This document shows, in pieces, positions 1 to 9,297 of a stretch of DNA of 35,822 nt. The notes under the pieces are model-generated. The model saw nothing but the letters and a program-made list of their open reading frames with translations. It was not told where the DNA came from and ran no database searches. Source of the DNA: an uncultured Duganella sp. (GTDB taxonomy: Bacteria > Pseudomonadota > Gammaproteobacteria > Burkholderiales > Burkholderiaceae); contig CAMLRG010000032.1 in assembly GCA_946482335.1 (NCBI GenBank), positions 1 to 35,822 of the forward strand. The letters are read 5' to 3'. How positions within the stretch are numbered: position 1 is the stretch's first letter; every line of letters begins with the position of its first letter. Position numbers and translations under genes: made by a program.

Positions 1-3
1 CAT

Positions 4-30
4 CGTGTCAGACCCCGCGGGTCTGACACG
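4..30. repeat. REP-like palindrome downstream of the helicase gene
   Basis: Two 12-base arms (CGTGTCAGACCC and its complement) enclose a 3-base loop, 18 bases after the helicase stop codon. The hairpin is followed by TACCGGTTT at 35-43. The same tail at the same distance follows a second hairpin at 17967-17993, so this is a dispersed repeat and not only a local terminator. It may still end the helicase transcript, but no T-run follows. The left part of the element lies outside the window. Confidence 0.75.
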
Positions 31-47
31 GGTTTACCGGTTTGGCA

Positions 48-1454
<1,407 letters not shown>

Positions 1455-1559
1455 ACAATTCTTTAGATAACAACGGCCAACCCCGCATGATACCCGAGAA
1501 CGACGGCAAAGCGCATGGAATGGGGCTTGGCAACGGTAAATTATTGCTGGGATGGAAGC

Positions 1560-1565
1560 TATAAT
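1560..1565 (+). promoter_or_regulatory. Candidate -10 element (TATAAT) for the diguanylate cyclase gene
   Basis: A perfect TATAAT ends 8 bases before the ATG at 1574, and no Shine-Dalgarno sequence separates them. A good -35 at 16-18 bases is not visible. If used, transcription would begin almost at the start codon, giving a leaderless or nearly leaderless message. Confidence 0.5.
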
Positions 1566-1573
1566 GTAACTAA

Positions 1574-4500
1574 ATGAATGCTACCCACGCCCGCGGCTGG
1601 CACTTAGGCCGCATGATTTGCCTGCTGATCCTGGCAGGCAGCCTGTTTTCCGCCATCGCCGAGGCGGCCCCGTCTTTGCGTTTCCGCAAGCTCGGGCCGC
1701 TGGGCAACGATGAACCGTCAATGCTGTCTTTACTGCAAGACCGGCGCGGTTTCATGTGGGTCGGCACCCAGTCCAACGGCCTGTACCGCTATGACGGTTA
1801 CCGCGCCACCCGCTACCGCAGCAAGGCGGGCGATGCGCGCAGCCTGCCGCACAATCGGGTGGCGGCCTTGTATGAAGATGGCCAGGGCCGGCTGTGGGCC
1901 GGCACCCAGGATGGGCTGGCGCGCTTCAATCCCGAAAGCAATGATTTCACTACCTTCCTGCCGCCCAAGGCCGCCAACAATGGCCGCATCATCAAGGCTA
2001 TCGTGCCGGATGGCAAGCAGGGCATGTGGCTGGCGACCTGGGGCGGCTTGCAGCATTTCACGCCGGCGACGGGCCAGTTCGTCCAGTACGTGCACGACCC
2101 GGCCCGCCCCGGCAGCCTGGCCGGCAATGACTTGAACGCGCTGGCGGTGGATGCGCAAGGCGGCGTCTGGGCCGGCACCTGGCCGGGCGGGCTCGATTAC
2201 CTGGCGCCCGGCGCCAGCGAGTTCGAGCATCGGCGCGTGGACAAGGGCCGGGACCCGAATGCGCGCACCAACATCGTGCGCGCCCTGCAGTTCGACCGCC
2301 ACGGCATGCTGTGGATCGGCACCGAGGCCGGCGTGCTGCGCTGGGACACCCGCAAGCCCTGGGACAGCCGCGAAAGCGTGCCCTCGCCCGACAGCCGCGT
2401 CACCAGCTTTTACGTCGACCGCGACGGCATCTTGTGGGCCACCACCCTGTCGGCCGGGCTGCTGCGCTGGGATGCTGCGGCGCAGCGCTTCGACCAGTAC
2501 AGCCATGACAGCGACGACGCCTACTCCCTGCCCGGCGACAACCTGCGCGCCATGATGCAAGACCGCGGCGGCGTGCTGTGGATCGCTTCCTTCACCGATG
2601 GCATTGCCCTGGTCAACCTGGGCAGCCGCGGCTTCACCCGCTACCTGCCTTACCGCCTCGATGGACGCCATGGCCGCGCCAACAATGCCTTGCTGAGCCT
2701 GGAGGACGGGCCGCAGGGCACGGTCTGGGTCGGCGGCAACCTGGGCATGGCCCTGTTCGACCCGATGCGCGGCGCCGTGCTGCGACGCTACCAGGCCGAG
2801 GACCGGCCAGGCTCCCTCAGCAACAATATCGTGTACAGCCTGTACCAGCAGCCGCAGGGCCCGCTGTGGGTGGGCACCGCCAACGGCTTGAACCGGCTGG
2901 ACCCGCGCACCGGCACCTTTCAGGTGGTGCGCTTCGGCAACACGGCCAGCGATTTCATCAACGCCATCGCCCCCGGCCGGGATGGCGTGCTGTGGCTGGG
3001 CACAGGCAACAGCCTGGTGCGCTACGATACGCTGCGCCGGCGTTCGACCCTGTACGTCCACGATCCGCAGGATCCGCACAGCCGCAGCGTGGACGGCACC
3101 AGCGTGGTGCTGGAAGACCGCAAGGGGCGGGTGTGGATGGGGTCGGAATTCAATGGCGGCGGCCTCGACCTGCTGGACCCGGCCAGCGGCAAGTTCCGCC
3201 ATCTGCGCGCCGGCGGCCCCGAGGGCATGGTCGGCGACAACGTCACCGCCCTGCACGAGGATGCCGATGGGCGGCTGTGGATCGGCACTTCGCATGGCAT
3301 GCTGCAGCTGGAGGAAGGCGCGGAGGGCGCCCTGCGCCTGCGCTCGCACGCTGCCGCCATCCAGCAGCACAAAGCCCTGGCCATCCAGTCCGACGCCAAC
3401 GGCAAGATCTGGATCAGTACGCTGGCCGGCCTGTACCGCTTCAATCCCAGCAATGGCTCGGCCCAGCTGTTTACCGTGGCCGACGGCATGACCGGCGGTT
3501 TCACCACCAATGCCTCGGCGCCCGGCGCCCAGGGCCGCCTGTATTTCGGCGGCGTGCACGGCATGACGGGCGTCGACCCGGAGCGGGTGCGCAGCGCCTC
3601 GGTGCCGCCGCAAGTGGCCATCACCGACGTCAAACTGTTCAACCATTCACTGAGCGAAGGCCGCTTCCGCGACCAGGCCCGGCTGGAAGGGCCCCTGACC
3701 GCCCCGACCGGCCTGGTGCTGTCCTCGCAAGCGACCGCGTTCACGCTCGAATTTGCCGCCCTGCATTACACCGAACCGTCGCAAAACCGTTATGCCTACC
3801 AACTGGAAGGCTTCGACCCCGACTGGCAGGAAACCGATGCCGAGCGCCGCGTGGCCACCTACACCAACCTCGACCCGGGCCACTATGTGTTCCGCGTGCG
3901 CGCCGCCAACCACCATGGCAGCTGGAGCGAACAAGCCGCCACGCTGGACGTGACCATCACACCGCCCTTCTGGCAAACCACCTGGTTCCGCGTCGGCACC
4001 GCTGTGCTGGTGGTGGGCGGGCTGTGGAGCCTGTACCATTGGCGCATCCGCCGCCTGACGCGCCACCAGGCCGAGCTCGAGCACCTGGTGACGGCCCGTA
4101 CCGCCGAGCTGGAAGCCTCCAACCGCAAGCTCGAAGCGCTCAGCATGACCGACGGCTTGACCGGCGTCAGCAACCGGCGCGGCTTCGACCTGGCGCTGCA
4201 AGCCGAATGGCGGCGCGCCCTGCGCACCGGCCAGCCGCTGGCGCTGTCGATGCTGGATGTGGACTACTTCAAGAAATACAATGACCGTTATGGCCACCTG
4301 GCCGGCGACGCCACGCTGCGCACGGTGGCCGGGCTGATCACCGAGCACGGCCGGCGCAGTTCGGACCTGGTGGCGCGCTATGGCGGCGAAGAATTTGCCT
4401 TGCTGTCGGTGGCCACGTCCGGCGCCGACGCGATCGGCGTGGCCCAGGTCGTGTGCAACGAGCTGGAGCGGCTGAACTTGCCGCACGAAGCTTCGCCGTT

Positions 4501-4648
4501 CGGCCACGTGACGATCAGCATTGGCGTGGCGGTGCTGGTGCCGACCGAGCACAGCCGCCCTGAACAATTGGTCCGCATGGCCGACGAAGCGCTGTACCGC
4601 GCCAAACAGCGCGGCCGCAACCAGGCCCTGCTGGCGCTGGATGAATAA
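1574..4648 (+). CDS. Membrane diguanylate cyclase with periplasmic two-component-type beta-propeller sensor
   Basis: The 1024-residue protein should make cyclic di-GMP in response to a periplasmic signal. It starts with a signal peptide (about residues 1-32), followed by some 650 residues of repeated propeller blades with the W-x-G-T pattern of Reg_prop repeats (for example MWVGTQSNGL, LWAGTQDGL, LWIGTSHGM). A Y_Y_Y domain follows (near 700-790), then one membrane segment near 803-823, a short coiled coil (RHQAELEHLV onward) and a GGDEF domain. The active-site motif is GGEEF at 937-941, and the inhibitory-site RxxD (RSSD) lies at 928-931, so the enzyme looks active and feedback-inhibited. The sensor half resembles that of hybrid histidine kinases for polysaccharide breakdown products, so a carbohydrate ligand is possible but unproven. 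The start at 1574 gives a good signal peptide but has no visible ribosome binding site. Confidence 0.92.
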   Translation: MNATHARGWHLGRMICLLILAGSLFSAIAEAAPSLRFRKLGPLGNDEPSMLSLLQDRRGFMWVGTQSNGLYRYDGYRATRYRSKAGDARSLPHNRVAALYEDGQGRLWAGTQDGLARFNPESNDFTTFLPPKAANNGRIIKAIVPDGKQGMWLATWGGLQHFTPATGQFVQYVHDPARPGSLAGNDLNALAVDAQGGVWAGTWPGGLDYLAPGASEFEHRRVDKGRDPNARTNIVRALQFDRHGMLWIGTEAGVLRWDTRKPWDSRESVPSPDSRVTSFYVDRDGILWATTLSAGLLRWDAAAQRFDQYSHDSDDAYSLPGDNLRAMMQDRGGVLWIASFTDGIALVNLGSRGFTRYLPYRLDGRHGRANNALLSLEDGPQGTVWVGGNLGMALFDPMRGAVLRRYQAEDRPGSLSNNIVYSLYQQPQGPLWVGTANGLNRLDPRTGTFQVVRFGNTASDFINAIAPGRDGVLWLGTGNSLVRYDTLRRRSTLYVHDPQDPHSRSVDGTSVVLEDRKGRVWMGSEFNGGGLDLLDPASGKFRHLRAGGPEGMVGDNVTALHEDADGRLWIGTSHGMLQLEEGAEGALRLRSHAAAIQQHKALAIQSDANGKIWISTLAGLYRFNPSNGSAQLFTVADGMTGGFTTNASAPGAQGRLYFGGVHGMTGVDPERVRSASVPPQVAITDVKLFNHSLSEGRFRDQARLEGPLTAPTGLVLSSQATAFTLEFAALHYTEPSQNRYAYQLEGFDPDWQETDAERRVATYTNLDPGHYVFRVRAANHHGSWSEQAATLDVTITPPFWQTTWFRVGTAVLVVGGLWSLYHWRIRRLTRHQAELEHLVTARTAELEASNRKLEALSMTDGLTGVSNRRGFDLALQAEWRRALRTGQPLALSMLDVDYFKKYNDRYGHLAGDATLRTVAGLITEHGRRSSDLVARYGGEEFALLSVATSGADAIGVAQVVCNELERLNLPHEASPFGHVTISIGVAVLVPTEHSRPEQLVRMADEALYRAKQRGRNQALLALDE

Positions 4649-4650
4649 CG

Positions 4651-4821
4651 ATGAGCAATACCGCCCCACCCGACGACCCCATGCCGCAGCCCCCGGCCGA
4701 GCCCGGCCCGGACGACTGTTGCCACAGCGGCTGCACCTGGTGCGTGCTCGACCTCTACTACGAAGACTTGGAGCGCTACCGCGCCGCCCTCGCCGCCTGG
4801 CAAGCCCGCCATCGCTCTTGA
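4651..4821 (+). CDS. Small oxidoreductase-like domain protein
   Basis: A 56-residue protein starts 2 bases after the cyclase stop codon (TAA-CG-ATG), so the two are probably cotranscribed. Its core reads PDDCCHSGCTWCVLDLYYED, followed by LERYRAALAAWQ. This Cys-rich pattern, with four Cys closely spaced before D-L-Y and Y-R-x-A-L, is that of the oxidoreductase-like N-terminal domain family (PF09791), known from short bacterial proteins and from eukaryotic OXLD1. The first 20 residues are Pro/Asp-rich and probably disordered. The Cys cluster suggests metal or redox binding, but the family has no established bacterial function. There is no signal peptide, so it is likely cytoplasmic. An inverted repeat begins 3 bases past its stop codon. 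The gene is short enough to be missed by automatic calling. Confidence 0.82.
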   Translation: MSNTAPPDDPMPQPPAEPGPDDCCHSGCTWCVLDLYYEDLERYRAALAAWQARHRS

Positions 4822-4917
4822 AATGAAAGTCGGGGTCAGCTCTGGCTTCTCAAGGAGTTTTGCGCTTCGCGCAGTGCGCGAATGTCCGGTTGCCAGAGCT
4901 GACCCCGACTTTCAATT
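4821..4917. repeat. Long nested inverted repeat (REP/BIME-like)
   Basis: Perfect 23-base arms occupy 4824-4846 (TGAAAGTCGGGGTCAGCTCT, then GGC) and 4892-4914, with two further pairing bases on each side after one mismatch. Inside lies a smaller hairpin, TTCGCGC-AGT-GCGCGAA, at 4866-4882. The element fills most of the 144-base gap between the oxidoreductase-like gene and the NRAMP gene. The size, nesting and GGGGTCAG core resemble REP doublets moved by RAYT transposases. It could also stop transcription, but no T-run follows. No other gene or RNA was seen in this gap. Confidence 0.7.
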
Positions 4918-4965
4918 GTGAGTGAGCGTACGGAAGCGGCCGGCCGGCCCCGCTAGCATCGGGGC

Positions 4966-6228
4966 ATGGAACAGCAGAGCCAATCATGGCTGGACAAGCT
5001 CGGGCCCGGCCTGGTGGCGGGGGCCGCCGATGACGATCCCAGCGGCATCGCCACCTATTCGCAGGCCGGGGCGCAATTCGGCTTCGGCATGCTGTGGCTC
5101 GGGCTGTTCACCTATCCGCTGATGGTGGGCATCCAGGAAACCAGCGCGCGCATCGGCCGCACCAGCGGGCGCGGGCTGGCGGCGAACATGCGCCGCTGTT
5201 ATCCGGCCTGGCTGCTGTACACCGTGGTCAGCCTGCTGCTGTTCGCCAATACCGTCAATATCGCGGCCGACCTGGCCGCCATGGGCGATGCGCTGCGCCT
5301 GGTGGCGGGCGGCCCGGCGCAATGGTATGCGTTGGGCTTCGGCGTGCTGTCGGTGCTGCTGCAAGTGTTCATCCCCTACCACCGCTACGCGCGCCTGCTC
5401 AAGTGGCTGACCCTGGCGCTGCTGGCCTATGCGGCGACGGCGCTGGTGATCGACGTGCCGTGGCGCGAAGTCGTCGTGCGCACCTTTTCGCCACATATCG
5501 AATGGACAGCCGAATACCTGACCACCATGGTGGCGGTGTTCGGCACCACCATCAGCCCTTATCTGTTTTTCTGGCAGGCTTCGCAGGAAGTCGAGGAGTT
5601 GCAGGCCGACCCGCAGGCCGAACCGCTGAAGCGCGCGCCACGCCAGGTGCGGCCGCAACTGCGCCGCATCAAGCTCGATACGGCCATCGGCATGGGGTTC
5701 TCGAACCTGGTGGCGTGGTCGATCATGCTGACCACGGCGGTCACGCTGCATGCGCATGGCATCTTCGAGGTCGGGTCGTCGGCGCAGGCGGCGGCGGCGC
5801 TGCGGCCGATCGCGGGCGAGCTGGCGTTCGCGCTGTTCGCGCTGGGCATCATCGGCACCGGCTTGCTGGCCATCCCCGTGCTGGCGGGATCGGCGGCCTA
5901 TGCCATGGCGGGCGCCTTCAACTGGCGCAGCGGCCTGGAACTGGAACCGCTGGCCGCGCGCAAGTTCTACGGCATCATCGCGGCCGCCACGCTGGCCGGC
6001 GTCGGCATCGGCTTCCTGCCGCTGGACCCGATGCGGGCGCTGTACTGGAGCGCGGTGATCAACGGCGTGGTGGCGGTGCCGGTGATGGTGGTGACCATGC
6101 TGCTGTCGACCCGGCGCGGGGTGATGGGCGAAGTGACCCTGTCGCGCCGCCTGCGCATCCTCGGCTGGTCGTGCACGGTGGTGATGGCGCTGTCGGTGCT
6201 GGCCATGTTCGCCAGCATGGTAAGCTAG
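4966..6228 (+). CDS. NRAMP-family divalent metal transporter with divergent metal-site motifs
   Basis: The 420-residue inner-membrane protein has about 11 hydrophobic segments and the NRAMP fold signature. Canonical NRAMP proteins (MntH) carry DPGN in helix 1 and MPH in helix 6. Here helix 1 reads DDDPSGI (residues 22-28), and the helix 6 region reads ISPYLFFWQ (196-204), without the metal-coordinating Met. The Asn and Met ligands of classical Mn/Fe transporters therefore seem to be missing, so the substrate may differ. A hydrophilic loop with EVEELQADPQAEPLK (near 209-223) is typical of this proteobacterial subgroup. The ATG at 4966 is preceded by a -10-like TAGCAT at 4954-4959 and has no ribosome binding site. 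The next gene starts 5 bases after its stop. Family membership is sure; the transported ion is not. Confidence 0.85.
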   Translation: MEQQSQSWLDKLGPGLVAGAADDDPSGIATYSQAGAQFGFGMLWLGLFTYPLMVGIQETSARIGRTSGRGLAANMRRCYPAWLLYTVVSLLLFANTVNIAADLAAMGDALRLVAGGPAQWYALGFGVLSVLLQVFIPYHRYARLLKWLTLALLAYAATALVIDVPWREVVVRTFSPHIEWTAEYLTTMVAVFGTTISPYLFFWQASQEVEELQADPQAEPLKRAPRQVRPQLRRIKLDTAIGMGFSNLVAWSIMLTTAVTLHAHGIFEVGSSAQAAAALRPIAGELAFALFALGIIGTGLLAIPVLAGSAAYAMAGAFNWRSGLELEPLAARKFYGIIAAATLAGVGIGFLPLDPMRALYWSAVINGVVAVPVMVVTMLLSTRRGVMGEVTLSRRLRILGWSCTVVMALSVLAMFASMVS

Positions 6229-6233
6229 CGCGC

Positions 6234-6578
6234 ATGGATAAACGACATTTCCTGCTGGCCTTCGCGGCCACCCTGGCCGCCCCCGCCCTGCCCGTGCTCG
6301 CCGCGGAGCCGGAGCGCGAGCCGCGCGCCTTCCCGCCGAACACCAGGCGCGGCAAGATGACGCCCGGATGGGCGCCGGACATCACCCTCGACGGCAAGCC
6401 GCGCCAGCTGTCGCCGGCCGCGCGCATCTTCAGCGAGGAGAACCTGACCGTGGTGCCGGGCTCCCTGCGCGAGAAGGACATCATCGTCAACTACACGGAA
6501 GACATGAACGGCAATATCGACCGGGTATGGATCCTCACGCGCGCCGAAGCGCGGCTGCCGGCGCCCAACGCGCGTTGA
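6234..6578 (+). CDS. Small secreted protein of unknown function
   Basis: This 114-residue protein starts 5 bases after the NRAMP stop codon. It begins with MDKRHFLLAFAATLAAPALP, a clear signal peptide ending near AAEPE, so it is probably periplasmic. The mature part has the order PPNTRRGKMT, ITLDGKPRQLSPAARI, VVPGSLREKDIIVNYT and DRVWILTRAEA. I recognise this as a conserved short secreted family of Burkholderiales, but cannot assign a function. The residue pattern suggests a small beta-rich domain. It has no Cys and no membrane segment beyond the signal. It lies in a three-gene run with the transporter and the solute-binding-like protein, which may hint at a shared envelope role. Confidence 0.75.
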   Translation: MDKRHFLLAFAATLAAPALPVLAAEPEREPRAFPPNTRRGKMTPGWAPDITLDGKPRQLSPAARIFSEENLTVVPGSLREKDIIVNYTEDMNGNIDRVWILTRAEARLPAPNAR

Positions 6579-6581
6579 CGT

Positions 6582-7358
6582 ATGCGGCGGCGCCTGCTTG
6601 CCTTGGCCCTGATGCTGACGGCAGCACTGCCCGCCGGCGCCGGGCCGACGCCGGTCAATGCCTATAACAGCTACCGCGGCGCGCCCTACGATGAGGGAAA
6701 ACGCGGCGGCCTGGCCCATGAGCTGGTGCGCTACGTGAACCGCAGGCTGGAGGGCCGCTACACGCTGCAACTGGTGACGGTGCAGCGGCGCGAGCTGAAC
6801 CAGCTGATGGAAGCGCCGGGCGGATTCGAGGGCGTGGCGCTGTTCCTGTCGCCGATCTTCATCGGCGACGTGCCGCGCAAGCGCTTCCACTGGAGCCCGC
6901 CCTTCCTGGAAGACAGCAATGCCATCATTTCGCGCATTGACAATCCGGTGCGCTATGACGGGCCGGCGTCGCTGGCGGGCTTGCGTTTCGCCGGCATCTA
7001 CGGCAACCGCTACGTCGGCATCGACGAATACGTGGGCAAGGGCATCCGGCGCATCAACGCCCCCGATGCGATGAGCAACCTGCGCAAGCTGGTGGCGGGT
7101 CAGGCGGATTTCACGGTGATGCCGCTCAGCTCATTCCGCTACCTGCGGCGGCAGATGGACCGGGAGAAGCTGCCGGTGGGGCAGCTGCATGTGGGGGACA
7201 AACCGTTCCACCGGTTCGGGCGCCACTTCGTGATGGCGCGCAACGCGGGGGAACTGGCGGAGGAACTGGACAGGATTGCGGCGGCCATGCCTTGCGACCG
7301 CGCGTGGCGCCGCATCGCGCTGCGCTATCACTTCACGGTGCCGGCGGCATGCCGTTGA
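6582..7358 (+). CDS. Periplasmic substrate-binding-like protein (extracellular solute-binding family 3 type)
   Basis: The 258-residue protein begins 3 bases after the previous stop codon. Residues 1-20 (MRRRLLALALMLTAALPAGA) are a signal peptide. The rest follows the order of a family 3 periplasmic binding domain: an early YDEGKRGGLAHELVRYVNRR stretch, then the segments LSPIFIGDVPRKRFHWSPPF and SLAGLRFAGIYGNRYVGIDE, and finally VAGQADFTVMPLSSFRYL. No permease or ATPase gene is nearby, and many such orphan proteins in betaproteobacteria are sensors or have no known transporter. The ligand cannot be read from the sequence. It is the last gene of the rightward run, and the next gene converges on it after 16 bases. 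Confidence 0.75.
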   Translation: MRRRLLALALMLTAALPAGAGPTPVNAYNSYRGAPYDEGKRGGLAHELVRYVNRRLEGRYTLQLVTVQRRELNQLMEAPGGFEGVALFLSPIFIGDVPRKRFHWSPPFLEDSNAIISRIDNPVRYDGPASLAGLRFAGIYGNRYVGIDEYVGKGIRRINAPDAMSNLRKLVAGQADFTVMPLSSFRYLRRQMDREKLPVGQLHVGDKPFHRFGRHFVMARNAGELAEELDRIAAAMPCDRAWRRIALRYHFTVPAACR

Positions 7359-7374
7359 GGCGGCCGGGGCCGGA

Positions 7375-8262
7375 TCAGGACCCGCCCAGGCCGTCCAGGA
7401 AGTTTTGTAACTCACGCGTGTAGCCGGCGTCCGCCCCCAGCTGCAGGTTGATGTCGCGGTGGCTCTTCGCCTGCTCCAGGACCTCGGCGCGGGCGCCGCC
7501 GGCCCGCAGGCGCTGCGCGAAATCGTGGGCCTGGCGGCAAGCGCGTTCGCGCTGGGTGGAGCACACCAGCAGCATGGGCCGCGCCCCCGGCTGCAGGGCG
7601 TGCGCCGGCGATACCGTGCGCCAGAAGGCCGGGTCGCTGCCGAACGCCTCGTCGTACAGGCGCATGTGGCGCGAGGCCATGATGTCGGGCACGTCGAGCG
7701 CCCCGCTGTCGAGGGCCACGGTGCCAAGCCAACTGCTGCCCGGCGCCAGCGCGGGATTGGCCGCCAGCAGCGCCACCAGGTGGGCGCCGGCCGAATGGCC
7801 CATCAGGATGGTGCGCCGCGCGTCGCCGCCCCAGCCGGCCGCCTTGGCCTGCACCGCGGCGAGCGCTTGCGCCACGTCCTTGGCCTGCGCCAGCGGATCG
7901 GCGTCGGGCAGCATGCGGTAATTGACCGAGACGAACAGGTAGCCGCGCCCGGTGAAGTATGGCGCCTTGTTCTCCACCACTGCTTTTTCCGCCTTGTCGC
8001 CGGTGCGCCAGCCGCCGCCATGCACCATGAAGATGATTGGCGCGCCCGGCGCTGCCGGTGCGGGCAGGTAGACGTCGAAGCGCTGGCGCGGGTCGCTGCC
8101 GTAGGGAATATCGCGCTGGATGTTGCCGGGGATGCCGGCGTCGCGCGCCTGGCGCTCCCGCAGCCGCTCGCGCAGGGGGCCGGCGCCGGCGTCCAGGATG
8201 GGGAAGATGGTGGCGGCGCCCAGTGCAATGGCCAGGACGCCCGTCAGGTACCGGTGCCGCAT
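7375..8262 (-). CDS. Secreted alpha/beta hydrolase (carboxylesterase/lipase type)
   Basis: This 295-residue esterase-like protein has an N-terminal hydrophobic segment (RHRYLTGVLAIALGAATIF), so it is exported or membrane-anchored. The oxyanion-hole motif HGGGW starts at residue 81, and the nucleophile elbow GHSAGA has Ser157. A C-terminal SHRDIN segment supplies the probable His, and the preceding strand an acidic residue. This arrangement is that of BD-FAE/HSL-type carboxylesterases; the substrate is unknown. I chose the ATG at 8262 because AGGAGG stands 6 bases before it. A longer frame up to 8340 would run through the end of lpxO and lacks such a site. The gene lies 34 bases after lpxO on the same strand, so the two may share a transcript. 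Confidence 0.87.
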   Translation of the reverse strand: MRHRYLTGVLAIALGAATIFPILDAGAGPLRERLRERQARDAGIPGNIQRDIPYGSDPRQRFDVYLPAPAAPGAPIIFMVHGGGWRTGDKAEKAVVENKAPYFTGRGYLFVSVNYRMLPDADPLAQAKDVAQALAAVQAKAAGWGGDARRTILMGHSAGAHLVALLAANPALAPGSSWLGTVALDSGALDVPDIMASRHMRLYDEAFGSDPAFWRTVSPAHALQPGARPMLLVCSTQRERACRQAHDFAQRLRAGGARAEVLEQAKSHRDINLQLGADAGYTRELQNFLDGLGGS

Positions 8263-8296
8263 GCTACCTCCTCGAAGCGAGGCAGCGCGGGCCGCC

Positions 8297-9196
8297 TCAG
8301 ATGTAATAGATTGCTGCTGCCAGGCCGATGATAAGGCCAAACTTGGTGATCTTGTATACCGTCTTGTTCCACGCCTTGAAGGCGCGGCGGTATTTGCCGG
8401 CGTAGAAGGATACGCGGAACAGCTTGGACACCAGGCCGACCTGGTCGCCCTGCTCGTTGGGCGAGGCGGCGGCGGTCATCATGGTGCGGCCGAGGAAGCG
8501 GTTGACCGCCTGCGCCCAGCGGTAACGCATCGGGCGCTCGACGTCGCAGAACAGGATGATGCGGTCGCTCTCGCTGCCGTTGATGGCCCAGTGGATGTAG
8601 GTTTCGTCGAAGATCACGCCCTGGCCGTCGCGCCAGCTATGGCGTTCGCCATCGACGTCGATGAAGCAGCGGTCGTCGTTCGGCGTGGCCAGGCCCAGGT
8701 GGTAGCGCAGCGAGCCGGCGAACGGGTCGCGGTGGGGATTGAGCTTGCCGCCCGGCGGCAGCTCGGCGAACATGGCCGCCTTCACGGACGGGATGCCTTG
8801 CAGCAGGGCGAAGGTTTGCGGGCACAGTTCCTGGGCCGACGGGTGGCTGGCGTTGTACCACTTCAGGTAGAAGCGCTTCCAGCCATTTTTGAAGAAGGAG
8901 TTGAAGCCGGCATCGTCATTCTTTTCCGACGCCTTGATCTTTTGCAGGCGCAGCAGGTTTTCCGCTTCGGCGCGGATCACTTGCCAGTTCTCTTGCAGCG
9001 GCTTGAGTTCCTGGAAGGTGTCGACCGGCAGGTAGGGCGTGGACGGCACGCGCGAGAACCAGTGCATGAAAATATTGATCGGGGCCATGAACGACGAATG
9101 GTCGAACAGCTGGCGGCCGATCGGCAGGCGTACCTTGCCACGGAAGTGGATGTGCAGCACGGACAGGATGTAAAAACCGACAACAGCCCATTTCAT
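8297..9196 (-). CDS. lpxO: LpxO-like lipid A hydroxylase (Fe(II)/2-oxoglutarate-dependent, Asp/Asn beta-hydroxylase family)
   Basis: The 299-residue protein resembles LpxO, an inner-membrane dioxygenase that hydroxylates a secondary acyl chain of lipid A. The start MKWAVVGFYILSVLHIHFRGK matches the LpxO N-terminal membrane anchor. The Asp/Asn beta-hydroxylase domain carries the iron ligands H155-R-D157 (in LNPHRDPFAG) and H202 (YIHWAI). A C-terminal hydrophobic segment (ITKFGLIIGLAAAIYYI) could be a second anchor. The length fits the family, about 300 residues. An in-frame TTG at 9220 would add eight residues; the ATG at 9196, with GAGG in front, better fits the family. Downstream on the same strand is a secreted esterase. 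The gene diverges from a methyltransferase gene across 101 bases. Confidence 0.85.
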   Translation of the reverse strand: MKWAVVGFYILSVLHIHFRGKVRLPIGRQLFDHSSFMAPINIFMHWFSRVPSTPYLPVDTFQELKPLQENWQVIRAEAENLLRLQKIKASEKNDDAGFNSFFKNGWKRFYLKWYNASHPSAQELCPQTFALLQGIPSVKAAMFAELPPGGKLNPHRDPFAGSLRYHLGLATPNDDRCFIDVDGERHSWRDGQGVIFDETYIHWAINGSESDRIILFCDVERPMRYRWAQAVNRFLGRTMMTAAASPNEQGDQVGLVSKLFRVSFYAGKYRRAFKAWNKTVYKITKFGLIIGLAAAIYYI

Positions 9197-9297
9197 TGCG
9201 AATACCTCGCGGAGATCCAAACCCGCGATTTTACCGCAGTCCGCGATGTGAGTATTTGTGAACTTTTCAACAATGCAAGCATGCTATCGTGGCGCGC

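Noticed and set aside
4822..4965. A metal riboswitch before the NRAMP-family gene
   Set aside because: The visible structure is a symmetric inverted repeat with no known riboswitch layout, and the -10-like hexamer is 6 bases before the ATG, leaving no room for a leader.
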